A stretch of 64,000 bases of DNA from Micromonospora purpureochromogenes. GTDB lineage: Bacteria; Actinomycetota; Actinomycetes; Mycobacteriales; Micromonosporaceae. This document shows positions 10,373 to 17,659 of the stretch, in pieces. Within the stretch, counting starts at the first letter, position 1. The number at the start of each line of letters is the position of its first letter. The stretch is taken from contig NZ_LT607410.1 in NCBI RefSeq assembly GCF_900091515.1, positions 2,108,001 through 2,172,000 of the forward strand. The letters run 5' to 3'. Below the pieces are notes generated by a model. That model worked only from the letters and a program-made list of their open reading frames with translations, was not told where the DNA came from and made no database searches. A program made the translations under genes and the position numbers.

Positions 10373-12247
10373 ATGGCTGGGCGGATCCGGGACGAGGACA
10401 TCGCGCTGGTCCGGGAACGCACCTCGATCGCCGAGGTCATCTCCGACACGGTGACCCTCAAGTCCGCCGGCGGCGGCAACCTCAAGGGCCTCTGCCCGTT
10501 CCACGACGAGAAGAGCCCGTCGTTCAACGTCTCGCCCGCCCGCAATGTCTGGTACTGCTTCGGCTGCGGGGCCGGCGGCGACGCCATCAAGTTCCTGATG
10601 GACGCCGAGCACCTCAGCTTCATCGAGTCCGTCGAGCGGCTCGCCGCCCGCGCCGGCATCCAGCTGCGCTACGTCGAGGGCGACAACGCCGCCCCGCGCC
10701 CCCGTCCCCAGCAGGGGCAGAAGCAGCGGCTGGTGGCCGCGCACGCCGCCGCCGTCGAGTTCTACCAGGCCCGGCTCACCACGGCCGCCGCCCGGCCGGC
10801 CCGGGAGTTCCTGGCGCAGCGGGGCTTCGACCGGGCCGCCGCCCAGCGGTACGGCTGCGGCTTCGCCCCGGACGCCTGGGACCTGCTCACCAAGCACCTG
10901 CGCCAGCAGGGCTTCAGCCACGACGAGCTGGTCACCGGCGGGCTGTCCCGGCCGTCGCGCTCCGGGACGCTGATCGACCGGTTCCGCCGCCGGCTGATGT
11001 GGCCGATCCGGGACATCACCGGCGACGTGATCGGCTTCGGCGCCCGCAAGCTCTTCGACGACGACGACGGCCCGAAATACCTCAACACCCCTGAGACGCC
11101 GATCTACAAGAAGTCGCACGTCCTCTACGGCATCGACCAGGCCAAGCGGGAGATCGCCAAGCAGGGCAAGGTGGTCGTCGTCGAGGGCTACACCGACGTG
11201 ATGGCCTGTCACCTCGCCGACGTACCGACGGCCGTGGCGACCTGCGGCACGGCGTTCGGCGGCGACCACATCGCGGTGCTGCGCCGGCTCCTGCTGGACA
11301 CCGACGCGGTGGCCGGCGAGATCATCTTCACCTTCGACGGGGACGCCGCCGGCCAGAAGGCCGCGCTGCGCGCCTTCGAGGACGACCAGCGCTTCGTCGG
11401 GCGTACCTTCATCGCGGTCAGCCCGGACAACATGGACCCGTGCGAGCTGCGCCTGGCCAAGGGCGACCTGGCCGTGCGGGACCTGGTCGCCCGCCGCGAG
11501 CCGCTGGTCGACTTCGCGCTGCGCCACGTGATCAACCGGTACGACCTGGACACCGTCGACGGCCGGGTGGAGGCGATGCGCCGGGCCGCGCCGCTGGTCG
11601 CCAAGATCAAGGACCGGGAGAAGCGCCCCGAGTACGTCCGCAAGCTCGCCGGCGACCTCGGCATGGAGATCGAGCCGGTGCAGCGCGCGGTGCTCGCCGC
11701 CGACGCCACCCCGACCGCCGAGCGGCGCTCGCCCGCCTCGAACCGGTCGACGGCGGCGCCCGTGCCGGCGGTGGACAGCCCGCAGTCGATGGTCGAGCGA
11801 GAGGCGTTGAAGCTGGCCCTCCAGGAGCCGGTGCTGGCCGGGCCGATGTTCGACGCGGTCGACGCCCCGGAGTACCGGCACCCGGTGCACGCGGCGGTCC
11901 GCGCGGCGATCGCCGCGGCGGGCGGGGCCGCGGCGGCCACCGCCGGCGCGGTCTGGATCGAGTCGGTCCGCGACGCCTGCGAGGACCTGGCCGCCCGGGC
12001 GCTCGTCGGCGAACTGGCCGTCGAGCCGCTGCGCATCGACGGCGAACCCGACCCCCGGTACGTCTCGATAACCGTGGCCCGGTTGCAGTGGGGCTCGGTC
12101 ACCGCCCGGATCCGGGACCTCAAATCCAAGATCCAACGGGTCAACCCGGTGAACAACAAGGACGAGTACTTCGCCCTCTTCGGGGAACTGCTCTCGCTGG
12201 AGCAGCACGCGCGGGCGCTGCGCGAGCAGGCCGCGGGAGGACTGTGA
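10373..12247 (+). CDS. dnaG: DNA primase
   Basis: A 624-residue replicative primase making RNA primers at the fork. The CHC2 zinc finger is complete (Cys41, His44, Cys62, Cys65), followed by the primase core, the Toprim domain with VVVVEGYTDVMA and TFDGDAAGQKAA, and a C-terminal DnaB-helicase interaction domain from about residue 470. Start ATG 10373 is chosen because MAGRIRDEDIALVRERT is the family N-terminus and GGGGGT precedes it. The stop overlaps the next start in TGATG, so the two are translationally coupled. Confidence 0.98.
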   Translation: MAGRIRDEDIALVRERTSIAEVISDTVTLKSAGGGNLKGLCPFHDEKSPSFNVSPARNVWYCFGCGAGGDAIKFLMDAEHLSFIESVERLAARAGIQLRYVEGDNAAPRPRPQQGQKQRLVAAHAAAVEFYQARLTTAAARPAREFLAQRGFDRAAAQRYGCGFAPDAWDLLTKHLRQQGFSHDELVTGGLSRPSRSGTLIDRFRRRLMWPIRDITGDVIGFGARKLFDDDDGPKYLNTPETPIYKKSHVLYGIDQAKREIAKQGKVVVVEGYTDVMACHLADVPTAVATCGTAFGGDHIAVLRRLLLDTDAVAGEIIFTFDGDAAGQKAALRAFEDDQRFVGRTFIAVSPDNMDPCELRLAKGDLAVRDLVARREPLVDFALRHVINRYDLDTVDGRVEAMRRAAPLVAKIKDREKRPEYVRKLAGDLGMEIEPVQRAVLAADATPTAERRSPASNRSTAAPVPAVDSPQSMVEREALKLALQEPVLAGPMFDAVDAPEYRHPVHAAVRAAIAAAGGAAAATAGAVWIESVRDACEDLAARALVGELAVEPLRIDGEPDPRYVSITVARLQWGSVTARIRDLKSKIQRVNPVNNKDEYFALFGELLSLEQHARALREQAAGGL

Positions 12248-12783
12248 TGGGACTGTTCAGCCGCAAGCCGAAGCTGCCGCCCGCCGCCCGGCCCCCGCTC
12301 GCCGACGACGAACGGGTGCTCGCCTGGGCGGCCGCCGGCAACGGCGAGGGCGACGGCGTGGTGGTGGCCAGCAACCTCGGGCTCTGGCTGCCCGGCCGCC
12401 CGCACCGGCTGGGCTGGCACGAGATCCTCAAGGCGGTGTGGTCCGGCCGCGAGCTGACCGTCACCCCGGCCGAGCGGGTCACCGAGCGCGACGGCTACCA
12501 GGTGGTGGCGGACTGCCCGGCCGAGACCTACCTGCTGGTCGACCCGGGCGAGCTGCCGCACCAGGTGCGGGCCCGGGTCACCCGGTCGGTGGCGTACACG
12601 GAGCACCACCCGGTGCCCGGCGGCGCCGGGCGGGTCGCGGCCCGGCGGGTGGCGGGGGTGGACGGGCTGAGCTGGACGGTGCGCTTCGAGCCGGGCACCC
12701 CCGCAGACGACGAGGCCGTGCTGGCGGAGGCCGACCGGCTGGTGGCGGCCGCCCGTGCCGCGACCGCCCCCGCCGACGCCTGA
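12247..12783 (+). CDS. conserved protein of unknown function coupled to dnaG
   Basis: A 178-residue soluble protein whose ATG overlaps the dnaG stop by one base. It begins with a basic MGLFSRKPKLPP stretch and then has an alternating beta-rich fold (VVVASNLGLWLPG, LGWHEILKAVWSG, YLLVDPGELP), somewhat PH-like in pattern. No catalytic motif is visible. Its tight coupling to dnaG suggests shared expression, not a known replication role. It ends 7 nt from the convergent TAXI gene. Confidence 0.75.
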   Translation: MGLFSRKPKLPPAARPPLADDERVLAWAAAGNGEGDGVVVASNLGLWLPGRPHRLGWHEILKAVWSGRELTVTPAERVTERDGYQVVADCPAETYLLVDPGELPHQVRARVTRSVAYTEHHPVPGGAGRVAARRVAGVDGLSWTVRFEPGTPADDEAVLAEADRLVAAARAATAPADA

Positions 12784-12790
12784 ACTCCGC

Positions 12791-13759
12791 TCACCCGCCC
12801 TGGTAGAACCGCGCCGCGCCCGGATGCAGCGGGATCGGGTCGGTGCCGGACGCGCTCTGCCGGGTGAAGTTGCCCGCCTCCGGGTGCACCCCGATCAGGT
12901 CGCCCTGGTAGGCGAAGAGCAGCCGGGTCAGGTCGTACGCCAGCTCGTCCGGCATGTCGGCGTTGACCAGGATCATGTTCGACACGGTGATCGTCGGCGT
13001 GCCCGCCGGCGTGCGGTAGGCCTCCTTCGGCAGCTCGGCGGTGGTGTACACCGAGCCGTACCGGGCGTTGAGCGGCTCGATCAGGTCGGCGATCGGTAGC
13101 AGCGTGAACCTGCCCGGCGCGCTGGAGAGCAGGTCGGCGATGCCCGGGGTGGGCAGGCCGCCGGAGAAGAACATCGCGTCCAGCGTGCCGGCCCGCATCC
13201 GCTTGACCGTCTCCGGCAGGGACAGGGTGAACCGGTCCACGTCCCGGTCCGGGTCCATCCCGGCGGCGGTCAGCAGCCGCCCGGCGATGATGTCCGTGCC
13301 GGACTTCGGCGAACCCGTGGAGACCCGCTTCCCGCGCAGCCCGGCGAAGTCCTTCACCTTGGCGTCGGCCCGCACGATCACGTGGGTGTAGTTGCTGTAG
13401 ACCCGGGCCAGCGCCCGGACCGGCTGCGGCTGCCCGACGAAGGCGCCCTGGCCGTTGACCGCGTCGGCCGCGGTGTCGGCGAGGCTGAAGGCGATCTCCA
13501 TGTCGCCGCTGGCCAGCCGGCTGACGTTCTCCACCGAGGCGCCGGTCGGCTCGGCCCGCGCCTCGTACCCGGGCAGGTGGCGGCTGATCACGTCGGCGTA
13601 GCCGCCGCCGAGCTGGTAGTACACGCCGGTGGTGTTGCCGGTGGCGAGGAAGATCCGGCCGCCGTGCCAGGCCTGCGACGGCGCCGCCGACTGCCCGCAG
13701 CCCGCCACGAGCAGCGTCACCAGCAGGGCGGCCAGCCAGGGCGGTGGCCGGCGGGTCAC
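12791..13759 (-). CDS. TAXI-family solute-binding lipoprotein 2
   Basis: A 322-residue extracytoplasmic binding protein of the TRAP-associated TAXI family. A short signal ends in the lipobox LVAGC (Cys21). Family motifs: IFLATGNTTGVYYQLGGGYA, GASVENVSRLASGDMEIAF, GKRVSTGSPKSGT and the C-terminal PLHPGAARFY. It is last in a coupled set: its GTG start overlaps the Roadblock stop by 4 nt, which in turn overlaps the histidine kinase. It is paralogous to the TAXI protein at 16640 but has no permease of its own, so it may be a ligand sensor for the kinase. Confidence 0.9.
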   Translation of the reverse strand: MTRRPPPWLAALLVTLLVAGCGQSAAPSQAWHGGRIFLATGNTTGVYYQLGGGYADVISRHLPGYEARAEPTGASVENVSRLASGDMEIAFSLADTAADAVNGQGAFVGQPQPVRALARVYSNYTHVIVRADAKVKDFAGLRGKRVSTGSPKSGTDIIAGRLLTAAGMDPDRDVDRFTLSLPETVKRMRAGTLDAMFFSGGLPTPGIADLLSSAPGRFTLLPIADLIEPLNARYGSVYTTAELPKEAYRTPAGTPTITVSNMILVNADMPDELAYDLTRLLFAYQGDLIGVHPEAGNFTRQSASGTDPIPLHPGAARFYQGG

Positions 13760-14148
13760 GCCCGGACCGCCGGTTCCAGCGCCTCCGCCACCCGCTGCAC
13801 CAGGGTCGCGGTCTCGAAGCCGATCTGACCCAGGTCGCAGCCCGGCGCGGCGAGCACCCCGAGCAGGGCCCGCCGGCCGACCGCCATCACCAGCATCACC
13901 CCGCCGTCCATGTCGACGATCTGCTGGCGTACGTGGCCGGCGGACATCAGCCGCGCGGCGCCGACGGTCAGGCTGGCCAGGCCGCTGATCACGGCGGCGA
14001 GCTGGTCCACCTGGTCCGGGGAGAGGTGCGGTGAGGAGGCCAGGCGCAGTCCGTCCTCGGAGACGGCTACGGCGTGCGACACGTCCGGCACCTGCTCGGC
14101 GAAGTTCGTCAGGAGCCAGTCCAGGCCGGCGCTCACGGGTGTGGTCAT
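13756..14148 (-). CDS. Roadblock/LC7 domain protein, CvnB-like
   Basis: A 130-residue Roadblock/LC7 protein of the type encoded beside NIT/HAMP histidine kinases in actinobacterial conservons. The N-terminal LDWLLTNFAEQVPDVSHAVAVSEDGLRLA and central QQIVDMDGGVMLVMAVG are typical. ATG 14148 overlaps the kinase stop (ATGA) and follows GGGAGA; its own stop overlaps the TAXI gene start (GTGA). The usual CvnC (DUF742) and CvnD (GTPase) genes are absent; a TAXI lipoprotein takes their place. Confidence 0.88.
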   Translation of the reverse strand: MTTPVSAGLDWLLTNFAEQVPDVSHAVAVSEDGLRLASSPHLSPDQVDQLAAVISGLASLTVGAARLMSAGHVRQQIVDMDGGVMLVMAVGRRALLGVLAAPGCDLGQIGFETATLVQRVAEALEPAVRA

Positions 14149-16574
14149 CGGTGTCTCCCGTTTGGTCTCGTCTGCTGGTTACGTCGCATCGCGCTGGCCA
14201 CCCCCTCGGCGAGGGCCGACAGTCGGGCCCGCACCACCTCCGGGTCGAGCAGGTCCTCCCCGGGCCGGGCGGGCGGGGTGTCCGGCAGCGTCGGGAGCTG
14301 ACCGCCGCGGGTCCGGCGGGGCAGGCCGGTGCCGGAGGCCGCCGCCGGCCCGGTCGACGGGTCAGCGGGGCCGGGCGGGGGCGCCACCGCGGCCCGGAGC
14401 AACGGCGGCCGGGGCGGGGCCGCGACCCGGGTACCGGGGGTGACCACCGGCAAGGTCACCGTCGGCGCGTGGTGGGGGTCGGTCGGGTCCGGCCGGAACA
14501 GGCTGCCGCCGTACGCCGGCGTCAGCCGGGGCGCGGGCGTCGGGTTCGGCACGGTCGTCGCCAGGGCCGGCGCACCGGCCCCGGCCCGGAACCAGGCCGC
14601 CGTCGAGGCGGGCTGGCGGACCGGAACGGGACGCCGGGACACCGTCTCCACCCGGACGAGCGCCGACTCGGGCACCTCGACGTGGGCCACCGTGCCGGTG
14701 CCGGTGTTGTGCAGCTGGACCCGGATCCCGTACCGGGCGGCCAGGTGGGCCACCACGTGCAGGCCCATGCTGCCGGCCGCGGCGCTGGAGAGCACCGCCG
14801 GGGCGAGCAGCCGTTTGTTGATCGCGGCGAGCCGCCCCTCGCTGATGCCGATGCCCTGGTCGTGCACGCGCAGCGTGAGCCCGTCGATCGTCCGCCGGCC
14901 GTCGACCTGCACCGGGGTGTGCGGCGGCGAGTAGTTGGTGGCGTTCTCCAGCAGCTCGGCGAGGAGGTGGACCAGGTACCCCACCGCCGACCCGTGCACC
15001 GCGGCCGCCGGCACGTCGATCTCCACCCGGGTGTAGTCCTCGATCTCCGAGGAGGCCGCGCGCACCACGTCGGCAAGCAGGTGGTCCCCCTCGTACGCCC
15101 GCCCCGGCTCGCCGCCGGCGAGGACCAGCAGGTTCTCCCCGTTGCGGCGCATCCGGGCGGCGAGATGGTCCAGCGCGAAGAGCCGGGCCAGCGCGTCCGG
15201 ATCGGTCTCGTCGCGTTCGAAGTCGTCGAGCAGGCGCAGCTGCCGGGTGATCAGGGTCCGGATCCGGCGGGCCAGCGCCTCGGCCATCCGGGTCACGTCC
15301 AGCCGCAGCTCGGCCTGCTCGCCGGCGAGCCGCAGCGCCGCCCGGTTGACCGTGTCGAACGCCTCGGCCACCTGCGCGACCTCGTCCCGCCCCTGCCGGA
15401 TGTCCTCGGTCAGCCGGGTCGCCTCGCCCTCGGCCGGCGCGCCCTCGCCGGCCGCGATCGCGGTGATCCGCTCGGGCAGCTCCGAGTTGGCCACGGTGAG
15501 CGCCGCCACCCGCAGCCGGCGCAGCCGGCGGCTGGTGCGTACGGCCAGCAGCGCGGCGGCCAGCAGCGAGGCCGCCGCGACGGCGGTGGTGGCCCCACCG
15601 GTGACCAGGGCCCGCCGGCGGGCGTCCCGGGCCAGGCTGGCGGCCTGCTGGTCCAGGTCCTCGGAGAGCTCCCGGCCGAGGAGGTTGTAGCGCCGGATCG
15701 TGCCGCTCTGGGCCACGTACCAGGCGTCGCCGTCGACCTTCAGCGCGGCGGCCAGGGTCTCGCCCCTGACGGCGGTGTCCCGCATCCGCTGGGCGGTCGC
15801 CACGTCGCTGCCGGCGACCAGCCGGGCGTACGCGGCCTCGGCGTCGGAGTCGGCGATCCGGGAGAACTCGGCCTGACGCTGCTCCCGCGCGCCCCGCAGC
15901 TGGCCGAGCCGGACCAGTTCGCCCTGGGCCAGCTCGCCGCGGACGAAGACCGTCCGGAGCAGGTCGCGTTCCAGCGCGGCCAGGTGTTCCTGGCTGGCGA
16001 CCGCCGCCACCTCCCGGGCGGCGTTGGCCAGCTCGGTGTCGCGCAGCTGCGCGGGCAGCGCGTCGGCGACGGTGAGCAGCGACTCGACCAGTGCCACGTA
16101 GGTGGGGTCGGCCCCCTCCGAGGTGGGCGCCGACCGGCGGGCGGGATCGAGCTGGTAGAGCTGGTCGTCGGCGGTGTCGAGGACCCGCCCGAGGTCCGGT
16201 GCGGCCCGGCGGGCGTCCCGGCTGGCGGTGCGGAACCGGTCGACGGCGGTGTCCACCCGCCGCCGCTGGGCGTCCACCAGCGGCCGGCCGGTGGAGCCGC
16301 CCCGCTGGCGCAGGGCGGCCGTCTCCGCGAGTTCCCGCTCCAGCTCGTGCACCAGGCGCACGGTGGCGGTGGCGGTGCCGGCGAGGACCCGGGCCCGGTC
16401 GGCGTCGGCGGAGGCGTCCAGCGCGGTGCTGGTCTGGGTGGCGCCCAGCACGACCAGGCCGACGGTGGCGACCAGGATCGGTGCGAGCAGTTGGGTGCGG
16501 ACCGACCAGAGCCGGTCGGTGTGGTCCGCCGGCCGGTTGTGCCGGCGTACGCGGGCGGGGCGGGGGAGCGGCAC
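14145..16574 (-). CDS. NIT-domain sensor histidine kinase, CvnA-like
   Basis: An 809-residue membrane kinase. A transmembrane helix at about residues 28-48 leads into a large extracellular helical NIT (nitrate/nitrite-sensing type) domain, then a second helix near 335-355, a HAMP-like linker, the atypical CvnA dimerisation helix (FALDHLAARMRRNGENLLVLAGG) and a HATPase_c domain with LLENATNYSPP (N box) and DQGIGIS. The C-terminal 200 residues are Pro/Ala-rich and probably disordered. Start GTG 16574 has GGGAG 7 nt upstream. CvnA kinases usually act through Roadblock and GTPase partners without a classic response regulator; none is present here. Confidence 0.92.
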   Translation of the reverse strand: MPLPRPARVRRHNRPADHTDRLWSVRTQLLAPILVATVGLVVLGATQTSTALDASADADRARVLAGTATATVRLVHELERELAETAALRQRGGSTGRPLVDAQRRRVDTAVDRFRTASRDARRAAPDLGRVLDTADDQLYQLDPARRSAPTSEGADPTYVALVESLLTVADALPAQLRDTELANAAREVAAVASQEHLAALERDLLRTVFVRGELAQGELVRLGQLRGAREQRQAEFSRIADSDAEAAYARLVAGSDVATAQRMRDTAVRGETLAAALKVDGDAWYVAQSGTIRRYNLLGRELSEDLDQQAASLARDARRRALVTGGATTAVAAASLLAAALLAVRTSRRLRRLRVAALTVANSELPERITAIAAGEGAPAEGEATRLTEDIRQGRDEVAQVAEAFDTVNRAALRLAGEQAELRLDVTRMAEALARRIRTLITRQLRLLDDFERDETDPDALARLFALDHLAARMRRNGENLLVLAGGEPGRAYEGDHLLADVVRAASSEIEDYTRVEIDVPAAAVHGSAVGYLVHLLAELLENATNYSPPHTPVQVDGRRTIDGLTLRVHDQGIGISEGRLAAINKRLLAPAVLSSAAAGSMGLHVVAHLAARYGIRVQLHNTGTGTVAHVEVPESALVRVETVSRRPVPVRQPASTAAWFRAGAGAPALATTVPNPTPAPRLTPAYGGSLFRPDPTDPHHAPTVTLPVVTPGTRVAAPPRPPLLRAAVAPPPGPADPSTGPAAASGTGLPRRTRGGQLPTLPDTPPARPGEDLLDPEVVRARLSALAEGVASAMRRNQQTRPNGRHR

Positions 16575-16600
16575 GCGGGTCTCCCGGGAATGGTCGGGGA

Positions 16601-16632
16601 CGCCGGGTCCGGGCGGCGGCCCGGACCCGGCG
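16601..16632 (-). terminator. hairpin between TAXI 1 and kinase genes
   Basis: Perfect 14-bp stem, 16601-16614 with 16619-16632, loop GGCG, in the 65-nt gap downstream of the first TAXI gene. It may end the TRAP transcript or attenuate read-through into the kinase-Roadblock-TAXI set. Confidence 0.75.
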
Positions 16633-16639
16633 CCGTCGG

Positions 16640-17659
16640 TCAGCTCGCGCCGAGGTCCTGCAGGGCCTTGGCCGCCCCGCGGTGCAGCGGTACGGGGTCG
16701 GTCTTGCGGGCGTTGTCCAGGTTGATGCCCTTGGCGGCCGGGTTGGCCTGGGCCAGCGCGTCCCTCTTCTCGAAGACGGTCCGCGCGACGGCGCAGGCGA
16801 CGTTGGCGTTGAGGTCCTTGCGGACCAGCAGCACGTTGGGCACCACGATGGTCGGGGTGTCCGTCGCCGTCTTGTAGACGTCCGCGCGGATCGTCCCGGC
16901 CTGGTACGCGGGGTTCAGCTCGGTCATCTTGGGCAGCAGCGGGGCGATGTCGAGGAACTTCACCTTGTCGCCGGCCGTGGTGAACAGGTCGGTGACCCCG
17001 CCGGTCGGCACCCCGCCGGACCAGAAGAAGCCGTCGATGCTGCCGTCCTTGACCCCCTCGACGGTCTTGGCCAGGTCGAGCCGCTGCGCCTGGACGTCCT
17101 TGGCCGGGTCGAGACCGGCGGCGGTGAGCAGGCGGTTGGCGATGACCTCGGTGCCGGACTTGGGGGAGCCGGTGGAGATCTTCTTGCCCTTCATGTCGGC
17201 GACCGAGCCGATGCCGGCGTCGGCCCGCACGACCACCTGGGTGTAGTTGTCATAGATCCGGCCCAGCGCCTGCACCGGCTGCGGCGAGGTGAAGCTGCCC
17301 TTGCCCTGCACCGCGTTGACGGCGGTGTCGAAGAGCGAGAAGGCGACGTCGTACTGGCCGCCGACGAGCTGCTCGATGTTCTGTACCGAGGCGCCGGTCT
17401 CGGCGGCGGTGCCGGTCAGTTTGCCGTCGGTCGTCGTGGAGAGCTGGCCGGCGAGGGCGTTGCCGACCACGTAGTAGACGCCGGTGGCGTTGCCGGTGGC
17501 GATGCCGACGCGGGTGCTGTCAGTGACCTTGCAGGTGATCTCGCTGGCGGCGTCGTCCTTCGTCGCGCCGTCCTGTTTGCCCCCGCAGCCGGCGGCGCCG
17601 CTCGCGACGAGGGCGAGCGCCCCCACTCCCGCGGCCAGCCGCACGTTGATCCGTCTCAC
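16640..17659 (-). CDS. TAXI-family solute-binding lipoprotein 1
   Basis: A 339-residue TRAP-type binding protein, partner of the fused permease encoded just upstream. The lipobox SGAAGC places the lipidated Cys near residue 25. It shares with the second TAXI protein the motifs VGIATGNATGVYYVVGNA, GASVQNIEQLVGGQYDVAF, GKKISTGSPKSGTEVI and PLHRGAAKAL. Start GTG 17659 (MRRINVRL) is preferred over ATG 17674 because GGGGAGG lies 6 nt before it. The permease frame extends about 140 nt into this gene, which is odd (see findings). Confidence 0.92.
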   Translation of the reverse strand: MRRINVRLAAGVGALALVASGAAGCGGKQDGATKDDAASEITCKVTDSTRVGIATGNATGVYYVVGNALAGQLSTTTDGKLTGTAAETGASVQNIEQLVGGQYDVAFSLFDTAVNAVQGKGSFTSPQPVQALGRIYDNYTQVVVRADAGIGSVADMKGKKISTGSPKSGTEVIANRLLTAAGLDPAKDVQAQRLDLAKTVEGVKDGSIDGFFWSGGVPTGGVTDLFTTAGDKVKFLDIAPLLPKMTELNPAYQAGTIRADVYKTATDTPTIVVPNVLLVRKDLNANVACAVARTVFEKRDALAQANPAAKGINLDNARKTDPVPLHRGAAKALQDLGAS

